Shown here one piece after another: positions 1 through 4,724 of a stretch of 5,609 bases of DNA. Origin of the DNA: Candidatus Saccharibacteria bacterium CG10_big_fil_rev_8_21_14_0_10_47_8. GTDB taxonomy: Bacteria > Patescibacteriota > Saccharimonadia > Saccharimonadales > UBA10212. Every line of letters begins with the position of its first letter. The first letter of the stretch is position 1. The position numbers and the translations under genes were made by a program. The notes beneath the pieces are model-generated. The model did not search any database, was not told where the DNA came from, and saw nothing but the letters and a program-made list of their open reading frames with translations. The stretch lies in contig PFEG01000004.1 of NCBI GenBank assembly GCA_002793885.1, positions 920 to 6,528 of the forward strand, written 5' to 3'.

Positions 1-224
1 AACCAGGGATCTTAACGGCAGACATGATAAAACAAGACGCCGTGGTAGTGGATGCCGGTGTAGCCAGTGAAGATGGTAAAACGCTGGGCAACGTTTCACC
101 CGAAGTTTACGAGCGCGAAGACCTTACCATAACTCCTGTCAAGGGCGGAGTTGGCCCGTTAACGGTCTGCGCCTTATTTGAAAATGTAATTAGAGCCGCA
201 GGGGGGTTATATGAAAAATCGTAA
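1..224 (+). CDS. folD: FolD C-terminal part (methylene-THF dehydrogenase/cyclohydrolase), 5' end outside window
   Basis: The frame is open from the window edge (first full codon at 3) to TAA at 222-224. It encodes the last ~73 residues of a bifunctional methylenetetrahydrofolate dehydrogenase/methenyl-THF cyclohydrolase, a cytosolic enzyme that interconverts 5,10-methylene-THF and 10-formyl-THF with NADP. Visible hallmarks are the Rossmann strand VVVDAGV, then GKTLGNVSPEVYE (family usual GDV, here GNV), and the signature TPVKGGVGPLTV (family usual TPVPGGVGPMT), followed by the terminal helix ALFENVIRAA. The catalytic N-terminal domain is not in the window. An internal ATG at 24 is not a start, because the family match continues upstream of it to the edge. 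The 3' end overlaps murI by 14 nt, which suggests co-transcription and translational coupling. The Pro-to-Lys change in the signature is mild and could be lineage-specific. Identity is confident; activity cannot be judged from this piece. Confidence 0.9.
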   Translation, partial: PGILTADMIKQDAVVVDAGVASEDGKTLGNVSPEVYEREDLTITPVKGGVGPLTVCALFENVIRAAGGLYEKS

Positions 225-867
225 AATTGGCGTATTTGACTCGGGGGTCGGCGGCTTATCCGTCGCCCAGGCTATCCAAAAGGCTTTGCCCGAAAGCGAA
301 ATCATCTATAAAGACGATAAGCAGCATGTGCCATATGGCAACCGGGATGTTGAGGAAATTCATGGCTTTGTCCTGCCGATTCTAAGGAGTTTAGTTGATG
401 AGGGTTGCGAAGTGATTGTTGTAGCCTGTAACACCGTCACAACCAATCTGATTGAAAATTTACGCGAAGAGCTTAATGTCCCGTTAATCGGTATGGAGCC
501 AATGGTTAAACCAGCCGCCACTGCTAGCAAAACAGGTATAATTGCGGTCTGTGCAACTCCTCGGACGTTGTCATCTGAACGTTACCGCTGGCTCAAATCC
601 GAATATGCCAAAGAAGTTAAGGTTTTAGAACCGGATTGTAGCGACTGGCCGTATATGATAGAGACAAATCAGATTAACCATGAAAAAATTGCCAATATCG
701 TTAACAATCTGTGCGGCCAAGGAGCGGATCAGATAGTTTTGGGTTGCACGCACTACCACTGGATAGAGGAGTTAATTAAACAGATGGCTGCCGGGCGTGC
801 CACAGTGATACAGCCCGAACAACCAGTTATCGCACAGCTTAAGAGAGTGCTGCAACAGCTGACTTAA
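211..867 (+). CDS. murI: Glutamate racemase MurI
   Basis: This is a 218-residue Asp/Glu racemase family protein that converts L-glutamate to D-glutamate for peptidoglycan, in the cytosol and without a cofactor. Visible motifs are GVFDSGVGGLSV (Asp10/Ser11), the VPYGNR loop (40-45), the first catalytic cysteine in VACNTVTT (Cys73) and the second in VLGCTHYH (Cys179, His181). The C-terminal QPEQPVIAQL segment matches the family's usual ending. The start ATG is supported by AGGGGGG at 200-206, four bases upstream, and by the N-terminal motif beginning right after it. At 218 residues it is shorter than the usual 250-280, but both catalytic halves are complete, so it looks compact rather than broken. 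It overlaps folD by 14 nt upstream and the murD 3' end by 29 nt downstream. No terminator is seen after the stop, so its transcript probably extends into murD antisense. Aspartate racemase is less likely given the CNT/GCTHY context and the MurD neighbour. Confidence 0.93.
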   Translation: MKNRKIGVFDSGVGGLSVAQAIQKALPESEIIYKDDKQHVPYGNRDVEEIHGFVLPILRSLVDEGCEVIVVACNTVTTNLIENLREELNVPLIGMEPMVKPAATASKTGIIAVCATPRTLSSERYRWLKSEYAKEVKVLEPDCSDWPYMIETNQINHEKIANIVNNLCGQGADQIVLGCTHYHWIEELIKQMAAGRATVIQPEQPVIAQLKRVLQQLT

Positions 868-2197
868 ACTGGTTACCGCGGTCTTTATAATCTTCAAATA
901 ACCCAAAACTAGCACACCCGGTAGATAAAAGGACAACGTCACCAGGCTGTGCCTTCTCCCTGGCGGCTTCTACTATTTCTGGCATTGTATTTAAGCCAGT
1001 GGTTATGTTGGTGAAACCGCGGTTTTTTAACAAATTATTAATTTTCGGCGCCGTATCACCGATAATTATTGCGTGCCGGATATTATTTTTAGCGATTTCG
1101 TCGACCAACTCCTCAAAACTGGCTCCTTTATCTGAACCGCCAAGAATCAGTACTTTTGGTTCCGTGAATGCTTTTATGGCAACTATGGCTGTCTCTGGTG
1201 TGGTTCCAAAGGAATCGTCGTAGTATTTTACGCCGTCTAAGCTGCGTACAAGCTTTAAGCGGTGTTCTAAACCGCTAAAGCTAGATAATACTGTTTGTGC
1301 TTTGTCAAGGCTTCCTACGGCCTTATAAACGGCCGTAAGGGCTGCGCAGATATTCTGCAGATTATGTTCACCCAGTAATTTTACTTTGTTTTTATTTATT
1401 ACCTTTATTTCGTCTTCTCCAATAACTATCATGCCATCTTGACGTACATAGGCTCCCGGCTTTTTGTAGTATGGAATCTTGGTGCCAGCCGAGAATTCGG
1501 CAATTTTTATGGAGTATTCGTTTTCGGGAAAGAAAATGGCAATGTCGTCAGCAGTCTGGTATCGGAACAAGTTGGCCTTGGCCTCGGTGTATTCGTCCAT
1601 GTTCTTGTGCCAGTCCAGGTGTTCAGGCACTACCATTAAGCACACGGCGATGTGCGGGCTGTAGTTAAAGTTGTGCAGCTGGAAGTTAGACAGTTCTAGC
1701 ACTACCCAGTCTTCAACTCCCACGTCACTTAAAAAATCCAGCATGCTGTTACCAACGTTGCCGCCTAAAAACGCTTTTTTGCCGCTAGCAAGAAGCATTT
1801 TATAGACCAGCGTGGATGTCGTGCCTTTGCCCTTGGTTCCGGTTATTCCAATGATGTTCTTGGATTTACAGTTTTCAAAAAATATATTTTGTACGGTGGT
1901 AGCTTTGCTCCAAAAACTGTTATCCGAACCAAATTTTTTCTGTAAATTTTTGAAAGAAGAAGGCGAATAGATAATTTTATCGCAGGTTTCCATGCCATTT
2001 AGATAGCTCAAATCAACTACACTACCAACCATCCCCACTGGGCGTTCGTTGTTTAGGAATTGCAGTTTAACAGAGGGGGATTCGGCAGGGAAGTCATCCC
2101 TCGGGTGTTCGTTAACTATTAAGTAGTCATGCCCGGGCCCAAAAAAGTTAAAGGCGCTTTGGCTTTCTATTCCCCAACCAACAATTCCTATCTTCAT
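839..2197 (-). CDS. murD: UDP-N-acetylmuramoyl-L-alanine--D-glutamate ligase (MurD)
   Basis: This is an ATP-dependent Mur ligase of 452 residues that adds D-glutamate to UDP-MurNAc-L-Ala in the cytosol. The N-terminal Rossmann-like domain begins KIGIVGWG. The central domain has the P-loop GITGTKGKGTTS (117-128), GGNVGN, ELSNFQL, PEHLDWH and KANLF, whose Lys207 is the expected carbamylated lysine. The C-terminal domain has GEHNLQN (276-282), GLEHRLKLV, DDSFGTTP (327-334), LGGSDKG and LSTGCASFGLF, with Ser425 and Phe434 at the positions that bind D-Glu in E. coli MurD. DDSFGTTP replaces the textbook NDSKATN, and TKGKGTT replaces the usual TNGKST. I chose ATG 2197 because the Rossmann motif follows at once; a longer frame from TTG 2215 adds only six unconserved residues, and the ribosome-site evidence (GGGGG or GAGG nearby) does not decide. 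REP copy A lies in its leader. Its 3' end overlaps murI tail-to-tail. Confidence 0.92.
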   Translation of the reverse strand: MKIGIVGWGIESQSAFNFFGPGHDYLIVNEHPRDDFPAESPSVKLQFLNNERPVGMVGSVVDLSYLNGMETCDKIIYSPSSFKNLQKKFGSDNSFWSKATTVQNIFFENCKSKNIIGITGTKGKGTTSTLVYKMLLASGKKAFLGGNVGNSMLDFLSDVGVEDWVVLELSNFQLHNFNYSPHIAVCLMVVPEHLDWHKNMDEYTEAKANLFRYQTADDIAIFFPENEYSIKIAEFSAGTKIPYYKKPGAYVRQDGMIVIGEDEIKVINKNKVKLLGEHNLQNICAALTAVYKAVGSLDKAQTVLSSFSGLEHRLKLVRSLDGVKYYDDSFGTTPETAIVAIKAFTEPKVLILGGSDKGASFEELVDEIAKNNIRHAIIIGDTAPKINNLLKNRGFTNITTGLNTMPEIVEAAREKAQPGDVVLLSTGCASFGLFEDYKDRGNQFKSAVAALS

Positions 2198-2223
2198 CCC
2201 CCAATAATACCTCAATCCCTACC

Positions 2224-2246
2224 CGTGCGAGGTCCGTCCTCTCACA
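2224..2246 (+). repeat. REP hairpin copy A (imperfect left arm), in the murD leader
   Basis: Left arm CGTGCGAGG, loop TCCGT, right arm CCTCTCACA. The right arm and loop are identical to the other two copies. The left arm differs from the perfect TGTGAGAGG of copy C at two positions. It lies 26 nt upstream of the murD ATG at 2197, so it would be transcribed in the murD leader if murD starts from a promoter further upstream. Its right end merges into an 11-bp tandem duplication. Confidence 0.8.
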
Positions 2247-2264
2247 TAAGCACCACATAAGCAC
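2243..2264. repeat. Perfect 11-bp tandem duplication CACATAAGCAC x2
   Basis: CACATAAGCAC occurs at 2243-2253 and immediately again at 2254-2264. The first unit begins inside the right arm of REP copy A, so the duplication includes REP sequence. It looks like a local slippage or target-site-type event at the repeat edge. Confidence 0.85.
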
Positions 2265-2297
2265 TTTCCATAATTATCCAGATACCCTAGAGTAATT

Positions 2298-2320
2298 TAT
2301 GAAAGGTCCGTCCTCTCACA
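2298..2320 (+). repeat. REP hairpin copy B, overlapping the RAYT start codon
   Basis: Left arm TATGAAAGG, loop TCCGT, right arm CCTCTCACA. The left arm has two mismatches relative to copy C. The ATG at 2299-2301 lies in the left arm, and the alternative in-frame ATG at 2320 begins on the last base of the right arm. The hairpin could therefore control initiation of the transposase. Confidence 0.82.
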
Positions 2321-2949
2321 TGCCAAGCCCCCACATTACTAAAGAATATGATAGAAACCAGTACTATCATGTTTACAATCGTGGCGTGGAAAAACGGACT
2401 ATTTTCTTAGATGATCAGGATTATATTGTATTTCTTGGCCTCTTAAAGAAATATTTATCAGGGCAAAACGATAACAAGAAAAACCGACACGTTTTTAGTC
2501 AGTTGGGTAGTGAGGTTAATTTGTTGGCGTATTGCTTGATGCCAAGTCATTTTCACTTATTGCTTTATCAAAGTCAAAAAGACGCAATAACTAAGCTCAT
2601 GAGGCGTGTTTGCACTGGCTACGTTATGTATTTTAATAATCGATACTCAAGAGTCGGAGGGCTATTTCAGGGACGTTATAAAGCTTCATCTATTAACAGA
2701 GATGAGTATCTCCACCATATCTCAAGATATATACACCTCAACCCACGCAACTACAAAACTTGGCCGTATTCGAGTTGGTCGAACTACAGTGGAGAAAAAA
2801 ATACAAAATGGCTTAAGACAGAGCCGATAATGATGCTTTTTGCAGGTAATAGGGAAAAATATCGAAAGTTTGTCTCTGATTACGAAGATTCGAAAAAAGA
2901 ACTTGATGCACTTAAATGGCAACTAGCTAATGGGACTGAATTGGTGTGA
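2299..2949 (+). CDS. REP-associated tyrosine transposase (Y1 HUH, IS200-like)
   Basis: This is a 216-residue single-domain Y1/HUH nuclease of the RAYT type, which nicks single-stranded REP DNA through a phosphotyrosine link. The opening strand is QYYHVYNRGVEKRTIF (21-36). The HUH motif lies in MPSHFHLLL (His84, His86). A conserved block YFNNRYSRVGGLFQGRYK follows (111-128), then RYIHLNP (143-149), whose Tyr144 aligns with the catalytic Tyr115 I recall for E. coli TnpA-REP. The WPYSSWSNY segment is also typical. Two starts are possible: ATG 2299 (weak AGAG upstream; its first seven residues are encoded by REP copy B) or ATG 2320, just after the hairpin, which gives 209 residues with no ribosome site. 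The conserved domain begins after both. The TGA stop lies inside REP copy C. All catalytic residues are present and the frame is intact, so it is probably functional. Confidence 0.9.
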   Translation: MKGPSSHMPSPHITKEYDRNQYYHVYNRGVEKRTIFLDDQDYIVFLGLLKKYLSGQNDNKKNRHVFSQLGSEVNLLAYCLMPSHFHLLLYQSQKDAITKLMRRVCTGYVMYFNNRYSRVGGLFQGRYKASSINRDEYLHHISRYIHLNPRNYKTWPYSSWSNYSGEKNTKWLKTEPIMMLFAGNREKYRKFVSDYEDSKKELDALKWQLANGTELV

Positions 2950-2967
2950 GAGGTCCGTCCTCTCACA
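2945..2967 (+). repeat. REP hairpin copy C (perfect), overlapping the RAYT stop codon
   Basis: Perfect 9-bp stem TGTGAGAGG / CCTCTCACA around a TCCGT loop. The TGA stop of the transposase is at 2947-2949, within the left arm. The last base (2967) directly abuts the stop codon (2968-2970) of the converging receiver gene. No T-run follows on either strand, so it is a REP rather than an ordinary intrinsic terminator, although it may block readthrough or protect 3' ends. Confidence 0.88.
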
Positions 2968-3333
2968 TTAGGAAAGTTTTTGTTTAACTAGTTCGGCCAC
3001 CTGGCGAGGTGTCATCTCGGCTTTAACGATAAACGCACTAACATCCAGCCTTTTCAGGCTCTCTGGAGCTTCTTGCTCGCCCACGTTAGTTAGGATAATT
3101 ACTTTTATAGATTTACCCCAGTCGGTTTTGCGAATGGCGGTCAGCATTTCGTCACCATTCATTTCGGGCATCATCAGGTCTAGCAGTATCATGTCGGGCT
3201 TCATTTGTTCGCAAAGTACCAGGCCCAATTTTCCGTTTTCGGCAATCTCTACCTTGTAGCCATCCGCCTCGAACTTCATGCGGTACATCTGGGCTATCGC
3301 TAAGTCGTCCTCAACAATCGCAATCTTGGTCAT
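2968..3333 (-). CDS. Stand-alone response regulator receiver protein 1
   Basis: This is a 121-residue CheY-like receiver domain with no output domain. Residues: acidic cluster Glu8-Asp9-Asp10, phospho-acceptor Asp52 in PDMILLDLMMPEMNG, Thr82 in VIILTN, and Lys104 in FIVKAEMTP. All positions needed for phosphorylation are present. The start ATG 3333 places the acidic pair at the normal distance; the frame extends upstream to TTG 3381, but those 16 residues are not receiver-like. No clear ribosome site precedes ATG 3333. It lies 54 nt after a second receiver gene on the same strand, about 50% identical over 120 aligned positions, so the pair is a duplication and probably co-transcribed. No histidine kinase or output partner is in the window. 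The role is phosphorelay or signalling through protein contacts; the target is unknown. Confidence 0.9.
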   Translation of the reverse strand: MTKIAIVEDDLAIAQMYRMKFEADGYKVEIAENGKLGLVLCEQMKPDMILLDLMMPEMNGDEMLTAIRKTDWGKSIKVIILTNVGEQEAPESLKRLDVSAFIVKAEMTPRQVAELVKQKLS

Positions 3334-3387
3334 TTGTTTTAATACTACACCGTATAAAACGGGTAGTCCATAGACTGCCAACAGGTG

Positions 3388-3765
3388 CTATTTTTTGTAA
3401 CGGACGAGAATCTCGGTAACAGCATCAACGACCTGTTTAGGTGTGTAATGGGCTTTGACGATATATTTTTCTATTCGTAGCAGGCGAAGGTCCATCGAGG
3501 CTTCGCTTTGGCTGAGGTTTGTAAGAATTATCACTAACATGTTTTTCCCCCAGTCTTGCTCGCGCAGCCTCTTCAGCATCTCCTGGCCACTCATTACTGG
3601 CATGCGGAGATCCAAGAGTATTAGATCGGGCATATGCTGCTCTATCAGAGACAGCCCCTCTTTTCCGTCTGAGGCTCCCTTAACGTTAAAACCTTGCTGC
3701 TTAAGTTTGAGGACGTACATATTACGAATATGCACATCATCCTCAATAATAGCGATTCTGACCAT
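3388..3765 (-). CDS. Stand-alone response regulator receiver protein 2
   Basis: This is a 125-residue single-domain CheY-like receiver. It shows Glu8-Asp9-Asp10, Asp52 in PDLILLDLRMPVMSG, Thr82 in VIILTN and Lys104 in YIVKAHYTP, so it should be phosphorylatable. It ends in a short basic tail (VRYKK) with no DNA-binding domain. I prefer ATG 3765, which starts MVRIAIIEDD and has AGG seven bases upstream; an in-frame ATG at 3792 would add nine residues but has no ribosome site and lies at the predicted transcription start. It is the first gene of the minus-strand pair, and the second receiver is its paralogue. Both carry the DWGK....VIILTN segment, a pattern I associate with CPR receivers (recollection, not checked). 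Confidence 0.9.
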   Translation of the reverse strand: MVRIAIIEDDVHIRNMYVLKLKQQGFNVKGASDGKEGLSLIEQHMPDLILLDLRMPVMSGQEMLKRLREQDWGKNMLVIILTNLSQSEASMDLRLLRIEKYIVKAHYTPKQVVDAVTEILVRYKK

Positions 3766-3785
3766 ATACTTGCCTATTATACTAC

Positions 3786-3813
3786 TTGACATTTTAATAT
3801 AATTATGTACAAT
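3786..3813 (+). promoter_or_regulatory. Promoter for the arginine decarboxylase
   Basis: A perfect -35 TTGACA (3786-3791) and a -10 TACAAT (3808-3813) are separated by 16 bp, with predicted start near 3820. The spacer contains the -10 box of the opposing receiver promoter, so the two promoters are interleaved and may exclude each other. Confidence 0.65.
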
Positions 3814-3825
3814 ATAGCCTGTTAA
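3796..3825 (-). promoter_or_regulatory. Candidate promoter for the receiver pair
   Basis: On the minus strand, TTAACA (3825 down to 3820) and TATATT (3801 down to 3796) are separated by 18 bp. Each matches five of six bases of the sigma-70 consensus. The predicted start, near 3789, leaves a leader of about 24 nt with AGG before ATG 3765. The region is AT-rich, so chance matches are possible. Confidence 0.45.
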
Positions 3826-3841
3826 TCGAACATTAGTATAT

Positions 3842-3908
3842 AAAACACTCAGTCAACTCCTGGGCAAACATAATGGAGTTGACGGAGTGTTTTTGTTAAG
3901 GGGCACTC
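3842..3908 (+). promoter_or_regulatory. Structured 5' leader with terminator-like hairpin and alternative pairing
   Basis: Outer arms AAAACACTC (3842-3850) and GAGTGTTTT (3885-3893) and inner arms GTCAACTCC (3852-3860) and GGAGTTGAC (3875-3883) form an 18-bp stem with one A/G mismatch around a 14-nt loop; TTTTGTT follows or overlaps its 3' side. There is no upstream plus-strand gene for it to terminate, and it lies between the predicted start and the decarboxylase ATG, so it is a leader element. The 3' arm 3885-3893 could instead pair with GGGGCACTC (3900-3908) by five Watson-Crick and four G-U pairs, which would break the large stem. This resembles an attenuator; ligand and mechanism are unknown. 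I do not recognise a known riboswitch class. Confidence 0.5.
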
Positions 3909-3937
3909 GTTCCCATTGAAAGGATCCACAAGGGTTA

Positions 3938-4414
3938 ATGAACATACAAATTGCCACAGGTACCGGTAAGGGGCATACGAAATTAGCGGCCTTTGATGCT
4001 GCTTTATATGAAACGGGAGTACCTAACTATAACTTAATAAGACTTAGTTCAGTTATTCCACCTAACTCTAAGATTAAAATTGCTACCCCAATTAAAGTTC
4101 AACCAGGTAAATGGGGGGATAGATTGTATGTAGTCATGGCTGATATGAGAGTTAATACGCCAAATATGGAGGCCTGGGCTGGAATTGGATGGGTACAAGA
4201 TAAAAAAACCGGCAGAGGATTATTTGTTGAACATGAAGGTACGAATGAGAAGTCGGTACGACGCGATATAAAGGCTAGCCTTGAGGCACTGCAAGGTATT
4301 CGAAAGATTGATTTTGGTGACATACATATGGAAATTGTGGGGCGTACTTGTACTCATGATCCTGTATGTGCTTTGGTTATAGCTGCTTATCGGACTAGTG
4401 ACTGGGAGTCTTAA
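3938..4414 (+). CDS. Pyruvoyl-dependent arginine decarboxylase (PvlArgDC)
   Basis: This is a 158-residue proenzyme, close to the usual family length, predicted to decarboxylate arginine to agmatine, the first step of a polyamine route. The family signature is clear: GTGKGHTKLAAFDAAL (8-23), then NYNLIRLSSVIPP (30-42), where self-cleavage between Ser37 and Ser38 should give a beta chain and a pyruvoyl-capped alpha chain. GLFVEHEG (94-101) holds the expected catalytic glutamate (Glu98 or Glu100). The C-terminal HDPVCALVIAAY matches the family. ATG 3938 is the first start in frame, with AAGGG three bases upstream and a further AAAGGA at 3919-3924. A strong promoter and a hairpin leader lie upstream. 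No agmatinase or other polyamine gene is in the window. Histidine or aspartate decarboxylases of the same fold are alternatives, but the LSSVIPP/AFDAAL pattern favours arginine. Confidence 0.9.
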   Translation: MNIQIATGTGKGHTKLAAFDAALYETGVPNYNLIRLSSVIPPNSKIKIATPIKVQPGKWGDRLYVVMADMRVNTPNMEAWAGIGWVQDKKTGRGLFVEHEGTNEKSVRRDIKASLEALQGIRKIDFGDIHMEIVGRTCTHDPVCALVIAAYRTSDWES

Positions 4415-4470
4415 CTGGTTTCAGCGGTTGTTAATAACCTTGAACGATAAACCTTACAACAGAATTTATA

Positions 4471-4489
4471 CTGAACCACCCCACACTTT
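4471..4489 (+). repeat. MITE left terminal inverted repeat
   Basis: CTGAACCACCCCACACTTT is the exact reverse complement of 4580-4598. Identity stops at the next inner base (G on the left, the complement of T4579 on the right). Confidence 0.95.
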
Positions 4490-4579
4490 GTCATGTAGCC
4501 ATTGTCTAACAGGGGTGGTCGTACAATCGACAACACGACATACCTATAGATTAACAGTAGTGGTGATTAACCATTCAGT

Positions 4580-4598
4580 AAAGTGTGGGGTGGTTCAG
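4580..4598 (-). repeat. MITE right terminal inverted repeat
   Basis: This is the exact 19-base complement of the left end, followed at once by the second GAATTTATA target copy. An 8-base match to part of this end (GGGGTGGT) also occurs inside the element at 4512-4519. Confidence 0.95.
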
Positions 4599-4608
4599 GA
4601 ATTTATAT

Positions 4609-4636
4609 TTGACTTTTATAGTTTTTAAGTTATAAT
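4609..4636 (+). promoter_or_regulatory. Promoter of the GNAT-fusion gene
   Basis: -35 TTGACT (4609-4614), 16-bp spacer, perfect -10 TATAAT (4631-4636), predicted start near 4643. The -35 begins one base after the MITE target duplication, so the promoter core lies outside the element, but everything upstream of -35 has been replaced by MITE sequence. Confidence 0.65.
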
Positions 4637-4668
4637 TTATAACCAGTTTCCTTAAAGTACATTATTAG

Positions 4669-4724
4669 AAAGGACATCCAGACACTCGTAATTTGCGGGA
4701 TGACTAAGGATGCCTTTTTTATTT
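4669..4724 (+). terminator. Terminator-like stem in the GNAT-fusion leader (possible attenuator)
   Basis: AAAGG-a-CATCC (4669-4679) can pair with GGATG-CCTTT (4708-4717): ten pairs with one bulged A and a 28-nt loop, running into T6-A-T4 (4715-4725). Within the loop, a second GGATG (4698-4702) can compete for CATCC. Because it lies after the predicted promoter and before the gene, it would act as a leader attenuator. It could also end readthrough from the decarboxylase gene. The long loop makes it weaker than a textbook terminator. Confidence 0.4.

Larger units (their letters stand above)
2224..2967 (+). mobile_element. RAYT/REP unit: HUH transposase gene bracketed by three REP hairpins
   Basis: The segment comprises two REP copies (2224-2246, 2298-2320), a Y1 HUH transposase gene, and a third REP copy (2945-2967). 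All copies share AGGTCCGTCCTCTCACAT in the same orientation. REP-associated tyrosine transposases are IS200/IS605 relatives that process REP hairpins and are usually single copy rather than freely mobile. Neither long terminal inverted repeats nor a clear target duplication is visible, as expected for the HUH mechanism. The unit sits between murD and the receiver genes without disrupting either. The outer boundaries are my inference from the outermost repeats. Confidence 0.8.
4462..4607. mobile_element. MITE: 128-bp non-coding element with 19-bp TIRs and 9-bp target duplication
   Basis: The element is 4471-4598. Its ends are a perfect 19-bp inverted repeat, CTGAACCACCCCACACTTT (4471-4489) and its reverse complement (4580-4598). 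It is flanked exactly by the 9-bp direct repeat GAATTTATA (4462-4470 and 4599-4607), a target-site duplication. The 90-bp interior has no credible gene, so it is non-autonomous and needs a transposase from elsewhere. A CTGA start, 19-bp ends and a 9-bp duplication recall IS4-family ends (IS10/IS50), but that assignment is an inference. It sits between the decarboxylase stop and the promoter of the next gene. Perfect ends and an unmutated duplication suggest recent insertion. Confidence 0.92.

Noticed and set aside
999..1668. Several plus-strand open frames inside murD
   Set aside because: They are shadows of the murD reading frame, which is fully supported by family motifs.
2216..2298. Promoters for murD and the transposase
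   Set aside because: Only partial hexamers (for example GATAAT on the minus strand) without a matching -35; not supportable.
2224..2967. Repeats considered as a CRISPR array
   Set aside because: Only three copies, with unequal gaps of 51 and 624 bp, one gap being a transposase gene; the copies are self-complementary hairpins that fit REP elements.
3334..3387. Possible separate promoter for receiver 1 (TTGGCA on the minus strand)
   Set aside because: The hexamers at suitable spacing match the -10 consensus poorly; co-transcription with receiver 2 is simpler.
3455..3802. A 115-codon plus-strand frame opposite receiver 2
   Set aside because: Antisense shadow; Ser/Arg-rich with no domain, while the minus strand encodes a complete receiver.
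4099..4323. A 74-codon minus-strand frame inside the decarboxylase gene
   Set aside because: Antisense shadow of a clearly identified gene.
4398..4628. A 76-codon plus-strand open frame
   Set aside because: It begins inside the decarboxylase gene and runs through both MITE inverted repeats and into the next promoter; its sequence is explained by the transposable element and has no protein-like features.
4413..4648. 8-bp inverted repeat AACTGGTT / AACCAGTT flanking the MITE
   Set aside because: Too short, not adjacent to the element ends, and a similar AACTGGTT also occurs near 869; likely chance.
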